Origin: Acetobacter cibinongensis
Lineage (GTDB): Bacteria; Pseudomonadota; Alphaproteobacteria; Acetobacterales; Acetobacteraceae
Assembly: GCF_000963925.1 (NCBI RefSeq)
Contig: NZ_BAMV01000007.1
Location: 62,001 to 126,000, forward strand
Direction of reading: 5' to 3'
DNA length: 64,000 nt
Numbering within the stretch: position 1 is the stretch's first letter; each line of letters begins with the position of its first letter. The notes under the pieces are model-generated. The model saw only the letters and a program-made list of their open reading frames with translations. It did not search any database and was not told where the DNA came from. The position numbers and the translations under genes are program-made. Shown here in pieces: positions 16,230 to 24,409 of the stretch.

Positions 16230-17302
16230 GACAGCGCTGTCCCTCGGATATCATCCAATGTTTCAATGCCCTCACGCCGCATGATCTCAAGCATTTCCCG
16301 CTTCAGGCGGCTGACAAGAGCGGGGCCTTCATAGGCAAAGGCGCTGTACACCTGCACCAGATCAGCCCCCAGCCGGATGCGCTCAAGCACATCCGCGCCG
16401 GATTCAATGCCGCCGCAGCCCACAAGCGCCATGCGGCCCGCAGCAACCTGTGCCACCAGCTTCAGCATATCCGCAGCACGGCTACGGAGTGGACGGCCTG
16501 ACAGGCCACCGCTTTCCGTCCGGTACGCACTGCGCAAACTGTCAGGGCGTGCCAGCGTGGTGTTGGAGACAATAAACCCCTGCGCGCCCCCGGCAATGGC
16601 TGCTTCTACAATCGGCCCTACGGCATCATGCTCAAGGTCGGGTGCCAATTTGACCAGAAGCGGCGGCCGCTCTGGGTGGCGCTCTGCAATAGCGTCCAGA
16701 ATACCCTTGAGGCGGGCGGAGTCCTGCAAGCCACGCAGGCCCGGCGTGTTAGGGGAGGACACATTGAGCACAATGTAGTTCACATACGGCTTCACGCGGC
16801 CAACAAGTGCCGGATAATCCCGCTCCGGGTCCGAGCCGGTTTTGTTGATTCCCAGATTAGCACCCACCGGTGCCCCTGCCCCACCACCACGGCCCGACGG
16901 CAGCGTGCGGTGCAACCGGGCCAGACGCACCGCAAAGCGGTCTATGCCCTGATTGTTAAAGCCCATACGGTTGATAACCGCACGGTCTTCCTCCAGCCGG
17001 AACAGGCGTGGTTTGGGGTTACCCAGCTGCGGGCGCGGCGTGACAGTCCCAGCCTCCACAAAACCAAACCCAAGCTGTGCCAGCGGGCGCACCGCACGGG
17101 CATTTTTGTCAAACCCGGCGGCGATGCCAATGGGGTTGGAAAAACGCAGCCCCAAAGCGCGGGTAGACAGCGCCGGGTCATCAACCGGGCGCTTAACCGG
17201 GACGGACAGACCGAGCATGAGCGCATCTATCGCCATCTCATGAGCGGTTTCAGGATCGAGTTTCCGCAGGAGCGGGAGGGAGAGGGATGCAAGGGAAGAC
17301 AT
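16226..17302 (-). CDS. pyrD: Dihydroorotate dehydrogenase (quinone), class 2
   Basis: A membrane-associated FMN enzyme that oxidises dihydroorotate to orotate, passing electrons to quinone in pyrimidine biosynthesis. Visible features are the amphipathic N-terminal helices (LLRKLDPETAHEMAIDAL), FSNPIGIAAGFDKNARAV, the NRMGFNNQGID loop, the catalytic segment VLNVSSPNTPGLRGLQ, FIVSNTT and the FMN phosphate site LVGCGGIESGADVLERI. The 358-residue version starts at ATG 17302; an in-frame ATG at 17320 is also possible, and neither has a strong ribosome site. It overlaps the HAD gene. Confidence 0.95.
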   Translation of the reverse strand: MSSLASLSLPLLRKLDPETAHEMAIDALMLGLSVPVKRPVDDPALSTRALGLRFSNPIGIAAGFDKNARAVRPLAQLGFGFVEAGTVTPRPQLGNPKPRLFRLEEDRAVINRMGFNNQGIDRFAVRLARLHRTLPSGRGGGAGAPVGANLGINKTGSDPERDYPALVGRVKPYVNYIVLNVSSPNTPGLRGLQDSARLKGILDAIAERHPERPPLLVKLAPDLEHDAVGPIVEAAIAGGAQGFIVSNTTLARPDSLRSAYRTESGGLSGRPLRSRAADMLKLVAQVAAGRMALVGCGGIESGADVLERIRLGADLVQVYSAFAYEGPALVSRLKREMLEIMRREGIETLDDIRGTALS

Positions 17303-17391
17303 ACACTGTGTCTGCCCCATGCGGTGGCACAAGAAAAGAAGAAATTCCACCTATGCGACAGACACAGGCGGGGTGATCATTTTTATATTGC

Positions 17392-17412
17392 AAATGAGAA
17401 TTGTTCTCATTT
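17392..17412. promoter_or_regulatory. Fur-box-like palindrome
   Basis: A perfect 9-3-9 inverted repeat whose core reads ATGAGAATTGTTCTCAT (17394-17410). It matches the classical 7-1-7 Fur operator pattern (TGAGAAT.ATTCTCA type). It lies about 60 bases before the unknown gene at 17470 and 90 bases before the divergent pyrD start. Iron-dependent repression of the plus-strand gene is the natural reading. Confidence 0.72.
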
Positions 17413-17469
17413 AAAAGAGGATCATCACAGTTTGAGAGGATGAGGGCCTTTGCCCCTCAGGAATGCGCC

Positions 17470-18096
17470 ATGACACGTTCACCTGTTTACCTGACAGACC
17501 TTGCCTGTAGCGAACGGCTGACACTCTGGACCATTCGCCGCCTTGCCGGTGAGGCCCCGTCCCGCACGCCATCCGCCTGTGGCCGACAGCTTGGGGTATT
17601 TCTCCCCTGCTTCCGGCAGGAGTTTCTGGCCGTCTCCATGGCATTTCAGGATGCTCTGACCCATATGGCAGCGCTGGAAATCCCGTCTCTGGATATTCGC
17701 TCAGGCAGTTCTCTGGCCATCACGCCTACAGAATACAGCCTCCTACTGGCAACAGAAGCTGCCCAGAACGAACGTGAGGGAGACGTGCAAAGCCTGCTAC
17801 ACCAGCTTATTCCCTTCCCGTCCCTGCTGGCGGGGCTGACATCCGCCATTACAACATTGGGCGCGTGTCTGGCAGGGGCTGGTTACTGGTTGTCCCACCA
17901 TGCCATTACGGCATTGGCGCGGCCTGTCCTGTGGGGAAGCACCTCTGCCAGAGTGCGGCCACGCACCACATCCGCCGCAGCACTTTCCCTCAGCCGGTGG
18001 CATGATCTGGATGTTAACAATACGCGTATGGTCTGGCCCGCAGGCCTTCGCGCCACTGAAGATGCTCCTATGCAACCAGCAGCCTATACACACTAA
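17470..18096 (+). CDS. Unknown protein, probably iron-regulated
   Basis: I do not recognise this 208-residue protein by family. No signal peptide is apparent. The first part (YLTDLACSERLTLWTIRRLAGE) is a compact helical segment with a cysteine; the middle is helical and Leu/Ala-rich, with a weak hydrophobic stretch around LLAGLTSAITTLGACLAGAGYWL. The C-terminal tail is basic and Ser/Thr-rich. AGGA lies seven bases before the ATG. The Fur-box-like palindrome immediately upstream suggests induction under iron limitation; that link is inference. It is divergent from pyrD. Confidence 0.72.
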   Translation: MTRSPVYLTDLACSERLTLWTIRRLAGEAPSRTPSACGRQLGVFLPCFRQEFLAVSMAFQDALTHMAALEIPSLDIRSGSSLAITPTEYSLLLATEAAQNEREGDVQSLLHQLIPFPSLLAGLTSAITTLGACLAGAGYWLSHHAITALARPVLWGSTSARVRPRTTSAAALSLSRWHDLDVNNTRMVWPAGLRATEDAPMQPAAYTH

Positions 18097-18258
18097 AGAC
18101 ACACTAAAGCCAAAGACCAGTCTGGTCGCGCACGCAAAGACTTTTTCCGGACGGCCAAGACACGCATTCATGGGGCGGCAAGCGTGCTGCGTGAAAGCCT
18201 GCCTCCCAATAGGGGGATGGATCTACAGAACAGGTAGTTTTGTGATAGGCTGGCCACC

Positions 18259-19344
18259 ATGAGCCAGCCTGTGCGCCGCATTATTCACATTGATATGGAT
18301 GCGTTCTATGCCTCTGTAGAGCAAAGGGACAACCCGTCCGTGCGGGGGCTTCCAGTTGCTGTTGGCCGTAGCCAGGAACGGGGAGTCGTGGCCGCTGCCA
18401 GTTACGAGGCCCGCAAATTTGGCGTGCGCTCTGCCATGCCATCCGTCGTGGCCAAACGTAAATGCCCGGCGCTTGTGTTTGTGCCGCCCCGGTTTGAGGT
18501 CTATCGGGCCGTCTCCCAGCAGATTCATGCCATTTTTGCGCGCTATACGCCGCTCATCCAGCCGCTCTCCTTGGATGAAGCTTATCTGGACGTCACAGCC
18601 CCTTTACTGCCCCGGCCTTCTGCCACCGCCATTGCACAGGAAATCCGGGCGGCCATTCTGGCGGAAACGGGGCTGACGGCCTCTGCCGGTATTTCTTACA
18701 ACAAATTTCTGGCCAAACTGGCGTCTGACTACCGTAAGCCAAACGGGCAATATGTTATTCCCCCCGGTGCCGGTGAGGCCTTTGTGGCACCACTGCCCGT
18801 TTCCTCTTTCCATGGCATTGGCCCAGCAACTGCCGCCCGCATGACAGCACTTGGCATTTACACAGGCGCAGACCTGCGCACACAACCGCTTGCCGTGCTC
18901 AACCGCCATTTTGGCAAAGCAGCGTCCTTTTATTACGGCATTGCGCGTGGTGTGGATGAGCGGCCCGTTGAAGTGGACAGGCCCAGAAAATCTTTGGGCA
19001 AGGAGACGACTTTTGGCCGTGATATCCGCGCCGAGGCGGACCTGCATACCGCATTGCAGACTCTTGCAGAAAACGTGTGGGCGGCCTGCACAAAACGCCA
19101 GATTTCCGGGCGGACGGTTACACTAAAGCTCAAATATGATGACTTTACACAGCTTACCCGCAGCACATCCCTGACCAGCCTTGTGCGGGGTGCCCCCCAG
19201 CTGGCGGAGACTGGCCGTTTTCTTCTAGCCCCCCTACTGCCGTTGCCTCGCAGTGTGCGCCTGCTGGGCCTGACCCTTTCAGCGCTGGATGATACGCAGA
19301 ACCCCACAATCGAGACCCAACTCTCGCTGTTGGCAGATCTGTAA
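18259..19344 (+). CDS. dinB: DNA polymerase IV (Y-family)
   Basis: An error-prone translesion polymerase. The catalytic metal motifs are present: IHIDMDAFYASVE (first Asp) and PLSLDEAYLDV (paired Asp-Glu). The helix-hairpin-helix thumb segment FHGIGPATAARMTALGI and the little-finger start RKSLGKETTFGRDI are intact. The 361-residue length is typical. I do not see a C-terminal clamp-binding motif beyond the last residues. I find no site matching the alphaproteobacterial LexA consensus upstream. Confidence 0.95.
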   Translation: MSQPVRRIIHIDMDAFYASVEQRDNPSVRGLPVAVGRSQERGVVAAASYEARKFGVRSAMPSVVAKRKCPALVFVPPRFEVYRAVSQQIHAIFARYTPLIQPLSLDEAYLDVTAPLLPRPSATAIAQEIRAAILAETGLTASAGISYNKFLAKLASDYRKPNGQYVIPPGAGEAFVAPLPVSSFHGIGPATAARMTALGIYTGADLRTQPLAVLNRHFGKAASFYYGIARGVDERPVEVDRPRKSLGKETTFGRDIRAEADLHTALQTLAENVWAACTKRQISGRTVTLKLKYDDFTQLTRSTSLTSLVRGAPQLAETGRFLLAPLLPLPRSVRLLGLTLSALDDTQNPTIETQLSLLADL

Positions 19345-19587
19345 GTCAAAGAGCAAAAAATGGCGCAAGACTTGTTCTGCTTTTTCATTTGGTATTAAGA
19401 ACACCTCACCAGAACACTTTGACTCTCATCCGGATTATTGTCTTTCCGCACTGAACTCGTTGTATTTTTCAAACAGGGTTTGAGACTTACAGCATGCGCT
19501 CCGCATGGCTTCCATAGCCTTGTGGAGTATTCCGCATAGGTACCTGCCTAGACGGAAAGACACTCCGCACCCAGTAAGGATGCCTGA

Positions 19588-21087
19588 ATGCCTCAGTCTG
19601 CCCCTTCCTCTCCTGTTACGCAGCATAAGACCGGCAGCACACTGACGTCTGAAGGCTATCATCGCGGTCTTGGCAAACGTCAGATGCAAATGATCTCGAT
19701 TGGCGGTGCTATTGGGACAGGGCTGTTTCTAGGGGCCGGGGCACGGTTGCAGCAGATTGGGCCATCACTGGCTCTGGTGTATCTGCTATGCGGTGTTTTT
19801 GCTTTTCTGATGCTGCGCGCAATGGGTGAGCTGGTCATGCACCGCCCGACAAGCGGCAGTTTTGTGTCCTACGCGCAGGAGTTCCTTGGCCCCAAGGCCT
19901 CTTACATTGCCGGGTCCATGGCGTTCATGAACTGGGCCATGGCGGGCATTGCCGATATTACGGCGGTAGCCCTTTACATGCATTTCTGGGGTACGTTTGA
20001 CGCCGTGCCGCAATGGGTTTTTGCCTTGGTGGCCCTGCTGCTTATTACCGGCATGAACATGATTGGCGTGCGCTGGTTTGGGGAAATGGAATTCTGGTTT
20101 TCCATTATCAAGGTTGGGGCGCTGGTTGCATTTCTAATTGTCGGGTCTGCGGTACTGGGCCTGCGGATGCCCGTGGGCGGACAGATGCCGGGTTTTCACC
20201 TGATTAGCGAAAATGGCGGCATTTTTCCGCATGGTGTCTTACCAGCTCTGGTTCTGGTGCAGGGTGTGGTCTTTGCCTATGCGGCCATTGAACTGGTTGG
20301 TACCGCTGCCGGGGAGTGTGAGGACGTGGAAACCGTTCTCCCCAAAGCCATCAACACCGTTATGTGGCGCATTGCGCTGTTTTATGTTGGCACCATTACG
20401 TTGCTTGTTCTGCTGCTGCCCTGGAACAGCTACAAAGCGGGTGTGAGCCCGTTTGTGACATTTTTTGCCAATCTGGGTATTCCCGGCATCGACAGCATTA
20501 TGAATATTGTTGTGCTGACCGCTGCCTTATCCAGCCTCAATTCCGGCCTTTATTCCACAGGCCGCATTTTGCGGGCACTTGCGCTGGATGGGTCCGCCCC
20601 ACGTTATCTGACCCGCATGAACCGCAACGCCATACCCAGTGCCGCTATCCTCACAACTGTGTCCATTTATCTGGTGGGCGTGGTGCTGAACTATTTTCTG
20701 CCAGCCCAGATATTTGAGATTGTGCTGAATATTTCTTCAATTGGCATTCTGGGCACATGGACCTTTATTGTCCTGTGCCAGATCAAACTGCGGCAAGGCA
20801 TTCAAGCAGGTAAAATACCTGCAACGTCCTTCCCCATGCCGGGTGCTCCGGTGACGGCATGGCTGACGCTGGCATTTTATGCAACTGTTTTAGTGATGAT
20901 GGCATTTGACTACCCGAACGGCACATGGAGCTTCTGTGCTCTGCCAGTTATTGCCTGCCTGCTGGTTATTGGATGGAAGGTCTTCCGCCACACACCAGAC
21001 CATGATGCGGTGCCACAGACAGTTCCTTCCATTCAGTTAACGGAAGACCTGCTGGAAGCCCCTGAGACCCGTAGAAAACCACGCTAA
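19588..21087 (+). CDS. ansP: L-asparagine permease-like amino acid transporter (APC family)
   Basis: A 499-residue inner-membrane amino acid:proton symporter with twelve predicted helices. It closely resembles E. coli AnsP from memory: GYHRGLGKRQMQMISIGGAIGTGLFLGAGARL, then FVSYAQEFLGPKASYIAG, ITAVALYMHFWG, GTAAGECEDVETVLPKAIN, and LSSLNSGLYSTGRILRALA. The GAIGTGLF unwound helix and the conserved Glu in AAGECED form the substrate site of the family. It stands alone between dinB and a minus-strand gene. Confidence 0.88.
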   Translation: MPQSAPSSPVTQHKTGSTLTSEGYHRGLGKRQMQMISIGGAIGTGLFLGAGARLQQIGPSLALVYLLCGVFAFLMLRAMGELVMHRPTSGSFVSYAQEFLGPKASYIAGSMAFMNWAMAGIADITAVALYMHFWGTFDAVPQWVFALVALLLITGMNMIGVRWFGEMEFWFSIIKVGALVAFLIVGSAVLGLRMPVGGQMPGFHLISENGGIFPHGVLPALVLVQGVVFAYAAIELVGTAAGECEDVETVLPKAINTVMWRIALFYVGTITLLVLLLPWNSYKAGVSPFVTFFANLGIPGIDSIMNIVVLTAALSSLNSGLYSTGRILRALALDGSAPRYLTRMNRNAIPSAAILTTVSIYLVGVVLNYFLPAQIFEIVLNISSIGILGTWTFIVLCQIKLRQGIQAGKIPATSFPMPGAPVTAWLTLAFYATVLVMMAFDYPNGTWSFCALPVIACLLVIGWKVFRHTPDHDAVPQTVPSIQLTEDLLEAPETRRKPR

Positions 21088-21167
21088 CACGCTGCACCAC
21101 CTTTCCACATCGGGCAGGCTGGCGCACAGCTACACCAACAGCCTTTAGGAAAGTTGCTCTCTCCATA

Positions 21168-21196
21168 AAGAAAAAGCCAGCCTTTACAGGCTGGCC
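21168..21196 (-). terminator. Terminator of the minus-strand YPDV-repeat gene
   Basis: GCCAGCCT (21176-21183) pairs with AGGCTGGC (21188-21195) with a four-base loop. On the minus strand the stem is followed by T5 and further T-rich sequence, so it serves the gene ending at 21255. Confidence 0.75.
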
Positions 21197-21254
21197 TCAT
21201 TCTCAAACACAGTAGCCGTGTTTTATGCCGTTTGGCTGCTACTCTTGCCAGCCT

Positions 21255-21728
21255 TTAGCGAAGAGGGCGCTTTTCCCGGAAACCGAAGCACACATAATGC
21301 ATGAACGGACCGAAGGGGAATGCCTCAATATCAGGGTTCGCTTTAATATAAGCTGCACCATCAAAATGCGGGTTTGGATTACGGCCTTCATCCATACCAT
21401 GCGTCAGAAAATGCTCGACCGGTTCAATACCTGCGTCACGCACATCAGGATACACGGACAAATACCACAGTCCGTCAAACGCAATAGCCGCCTCTGCTTC
21501 CGTGATGCTCACTGCAACAGCTTTTTCTGCGAACAGGTCCGCCTCATCCAGCAAGCCCGTAAAGTTTACGTCCAGTTCTTCTGGTTCGTGTGCAGGAGCA
21601 GCCTTGGTTACTTTCTTGACTGTACCGACACGACGAGCGGGACGTTCTGCCGCTACTTCTTTCGGTTTCGTAACGCGTTTTGCCCGCACTTTATCTTTAC
21701 TCACTCGCCCTGTCATAATTCCACTCAC
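21255..21728 (-). CDS. Small protein with YPDV-type repeats
   Basis: A 157-residue protein. The first 50 residues are Lys/Arg-rich and probably disordered. From about residue 87 there is one full copy of a repeat seen in many alphaproteobacterial glycan proteins: WYLSVYPDVRDAGIEPVEHF, continuing with LTHGMDEGRNPNPHFD. A shorter second copy follows, beginning YIKANPDIEAF and ending MHYVCFGFREKRPLR. The same repeat opens the divergent glycosyltransferase-like protein at 22076. No enzymatic domain is present, so a binding or scaffold role is likely. It faces its partner across a 347-base AT-rich gap. Confidence 0.75.
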   Translation of the reverse strand: MSGIMTGRVSKDKVRAKRVTKPKEVAAERPARRVGTVKKVTKAAPAHEPEELDVNFTGLLDEADLFAEKAVAVSITEAEAAIAFDGLWYLSVYPDVRDAGIEPVEHFLTHGMDEGRNPNPHFDGAAYIKANPDIEAFPFGPFMHYVCFGFREKRPLR

Positions 21729-22075
21729 CGTGTTGATTGCCTCGCTTTTCTTAGTAAATTCTTCTTCTGTTTGTCCAGCGCCTTTGCTCCTCTCAGCACA
21801 GTTTTATGCTTCATGCTTGGCATATTCTATAGAGTACCCAGCCGATATTGCGGGCCTGCCTTTGATAATCGTTACTCTAAAGCGTAATACTTTTAACATT
21901 AATATTAATGTACGGTTAAAAAAACACCCTGCACCTTGACCCACCAACTTGAAAAAGCGGCCAACAAAAAATAATGTGTAAAAAGCCTTTTTGTCGTCTC
22001 TGTTCCCTCCTACGATAGAGTGAACAGACCGACGATTTCACTGCTGCAAGACATCAGAATTTTATAAGGCTCGTA
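21729..22075. other. 347-base AT-rich divergent intergenic region
   Basis: No gene or RNA is seen. The region is clearly AT-richer than its surroundings and should hold the promoters for both divergent genes. The 16-base palindrome at 21896-21911 is its main structured element. Confidence 0.6.
21896..21911. repeat. Perfect 16-base AT-rich palindrome
   Basis: ACATTAATATTAATGT is self-complementary over its full length and lies midway between two divergent genes. It could be an operator for a dimeric regulator; AT-richness raises the odds of chance occurrence. Confidence 0.6.
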
Positions 22076-23626
22076 ATGACAACGCTGACATCCTGGAACA
22101 CAAAAGATATCCGGACGATTCTTGAGTCAGGCCAGTTCAATACAGAGTTCTATACCAGCACCTACCCGGAGACACAGACAACTGGGCTGGATCCGATTAT
22201 TCATTATGTGCTGTTCGGGTGCCGTGAGAAGAAGAACCCTAACGAGTTCTTTAACACGGAAATCTATAAAAATCTCTTTCATGCTGTCATTAAGAAAGAA
22301 GAAAATCCCTTTGCTCATTATTTAAGAAACAATGAGAGCACTCATTTTTTCGAAAAGGGTCTATTGCAGAACTATTCCCATGATATGCTCACGAAATGCT
22401 ATACCAAATTCAAGGAATATTCGTTTTTCAGCCCCGATTACTACAGAACTGTCAATCCTACTTTAAAATTCTCAGGCATATCCCCTACCCGCCACGCGTT
22501 ATTATATGGCATTGGAGAAGGGCGGGATATTTTGTGCCCTTACAATATGGCTCAGTATTTTGGCCGGGAATGCAAAAAACCTACGGCCTATAAACCCGAC
22601 ACAACCCGCACTGTTGGCCAGCTGCCGCAAACAGTGGGAGTTTTTTACCACTCGGCTGGCAATTCCTTTATTCATGAACTTGCCGAACTGCTTCAGGACT
22701 ATCTCAGCCAAGCAGGCCTGACTGCACACCTCATGACAGAAAAAACACCTCTTTCAGATAAGCCTGATCTTTGTATTTTCTGTGCGCCGCATGAATTCTT
22801 CTTTCTGGAAGGCAGCGAACACTGGAAACAGGACCATATTCTTGAACAGGCCATCATGTTCAATACAGAGCAACCCCAGACGCTCTGGTTTACACGCGGG
22901 CTGATTTACTGCCTGATGTCTGCTGGTGTTATAGATATCTGTGTGCAGAACCTTCAGGCCTTTGCAGATATCGGGCTGAATGTCTTTCATTTTGACCCAA
23001 TCCCCAAAGTGCAGAAAGCCCGCCTGAAACCCGCAGATAAAACACATCCTTTTTTTCGTGTGCTGCCAGACGCCGCGCAAAGCGGTTCTACGCCGCTCAA
23101 GCCCATTGCGGAGCGCGCTATTGATGTCAGCTTTTTTGGTAACAGCTCTGCCAACCGCGAGAAATTTTTTGCCCGTCAGGCCGCTTTCTTCTCCGACTAT
23201 ACCTGCTTTCTGTACTACCGAAAAACCGACGGGCCGCTCACCACAGAGGGCCAATATGACATATTGGCGCGCCTACCCCGTTATGTGGCTGAGAACTCAA
23301 AAATTTTCCTGAACGTACACCGGGACGATAACCATTTTTTTGAATGGCACCGCATTGCCCGTCAAGGCATGGCCTCCGGCGCTGTTGTTGTGACCGAAGA
23401 GTGCTTCCCCCATCCTCTCTATAAAAATGGAGAGCATTACTTGGTCGAGTCCGGTCGCCATATGCCCAATCTGATTGAATGGCTCCTGAACACACCGGAC
23501 GGGGAGAAGGAAAGCAGGCGAATACAAAAGAACGCCTTTAGAATTTTTGCCAATACATCACTCAGGCAGACCAAAAACCATGACCTGCTTTGCTATATCT
23601 CTTCTGTGTGGAGTGCTACGCCATGA
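22076..23626 (+). CDS. YPDV-repeat protein with CgeB-like glycosyltransferase domain
   Basis: A 516-residue cytoplasmic protein. The N-terminal 165 residues hold three diverged copies of the repeat found in the neighbour: FYTSTYPETQTTGLDPIIHY with FGCREKKNPNEFF, then EENPFAHYL, then YYRTVNPTLKFSGISPTRH with GIGEGRD. From about residue 185 to 510 it resembles CgeB/GT1-type glycosyltransferases: IDVSFFGNSSANREKFFARQ, then SKIFLNVHRDDNHFFEWHRI, GMASGAVVVTEE and LYKNGEHYLV. A sugar-nucleotide donor cannot be predicted. The end overlaps the next glycosyltransferase by four bases. Base composition is AT-richer than in flanking core genes. Confidence 0.78.
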   Translation: MTTLTSWNTKDIRTILESGQFNTEFYTSTYPETQTTGLDPIIHYVLFGCREKKNPNEFFNTEIYKNLFHAVIKKEENPFAHYLRNNESTHFFEKGLLQNYSHDMLTKCYTKFKEYSFFSPDYYRTVNPTLKFSGISPTRHALLYGIGEGRDILCPYNMAQYFGRECKKPTAYKPDTTRTVGQLPQTVGVFYHSAGNSFIHELAELLQDYLSQAGLTAHLMTEKTPLSDKPDLCIFCAPHEFFFLEGSEHWKQDHILEQAIMFNTEQPQTLWFTRGLIYCLMSAGVIDICVQNLQAFADIGLNVFHFDPIPKVQKARLKPADKTHPFFRVLPDAAQSGSTPLKPIAERAIDVSFFGNSSANREKFFARQAAFFSDYTCFLYYRKTDGPLTTEGQYDILARLPRYVAENSKIFLNVHRDDNHFFEWHRIARQGMASGAVVVTEECFPHPLYKNGEHYLVESGRHMPNLIEWLLNTPDGEKESRRIQKNAFRIFANTSLRQTKNHDLLCYISSVWSATP

Positions 23627-24390
23627 CCCTTAACCCTTGGGATCCACCAGCCGAGTGTGTTTTTCAGCATAAAAAGAAAGGCCGTGTACCAGCAGACCTC
23701 ATCAGCATTTGCGTGACCAATTATAACTATACGCAGTTTATTCTGGAATGCCTGAACTCTCTGGTGGACCAGACGCATGATGCCCTTGACCTGATTATTG
23801 TAGATGACGCCTCCACAGACCCCGAGACACAGGCCACCCTCCTCCCGTGGCTGGAAGAGCATAAAGACCGTTTTTACCGCGTATCGTTTCTGGTGAACCC
23901 CTATAATCAGGGTCCCTCTTTTTCACGCAATGTCGCGTTTGAGTATGCTCTGGGTGAGAGTGTGTTCATTATGGATGCGGATAACTCTCTGTATCCCACA
24001 GCGCTGGCCAAGCATTACGATGCCCTGACGCGTGGTAAATTTCCCGCTGTTTATTGCCAGTTAGAAGAGTTTGGAGACAGGACAGGCATAGGCCGGGCAG
24101 ACATGTGGGACACGGCCCTTATGCGTAAAGCCAATTATATTGATGTCATGGCGCTTGTCCGCAGGGATGTGTGGCAGCGCCTTGGTGGCTTTTCTCATAT
24201 TGAAGACGGATGGGAAGACTACGATTTTTGGATGAAGTTTATTGATAACGGACTAGAGCCGGGATACCTGCCGGAAATTCTCTGTCGTTACCGCGTGCAT
24301 GATTCCTCCCGCACAGCGCGGGAGGCGCTGATTGCTCATGAACGCCTTGAACTGATTATGGCTTTCCGCCACCCGGCTCCAAAAGCATAA
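23623..24390 (+). CDS. Family 2 glycosyltransferase
   Basis: A 255-residue GT-A fold transferase with no membrane segment. The N-terminal strand reads ISICVTNYNYTQFILECLNS, the nucleotide site LIIVDDASTDPET (Asp61-Asp62), and the metal-binding DxD is Asp118-Ala-Asp120 (FIMDADN). The acceptor-side motif is HIEDGWEDYDFWMKF, matching the ED.D pattern of the family. The ATG lies in an ATGA overlap with the preceding CgeB-like gene, so both products probably act on one glycan. An upstream in-frame start would only extend it into the previous gene. Confidence 0.88.
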   Translation: MTLNPWDPPAECVFQHKKKGRVPADLISICVTNYNYTQFILECLNSLVDQTHDALDLIIVDDASTDPETQATLLPWLEEHKDRFYRVSFLVNPYNQGPSFSRNVAFEYALGESVFIMDADNSLYPTALAKHYDALTRGKFPAVYCQLEEFGDRTGIGRADMWDTALMRKANYIDVMALVRRDVWQRLGGFSHIEDGWEDYDFWMKFIDNGLEPGYLPEILCRYRVHDSSRTAREALIAHERLELIMAFRHPAPKA

Positions 24391-24409
24391 GCACCGCAGT
24401 GTTTGCGGG

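Noticed and set aside
18230-18258. Possible SOS box upstream of dinB (GAACAGGTAGTTTTG)
   Set aside because: The second half does not match the alphaproteobacterial GAAC-N7-GAAC or GTTC-N7-GTTC pattern.
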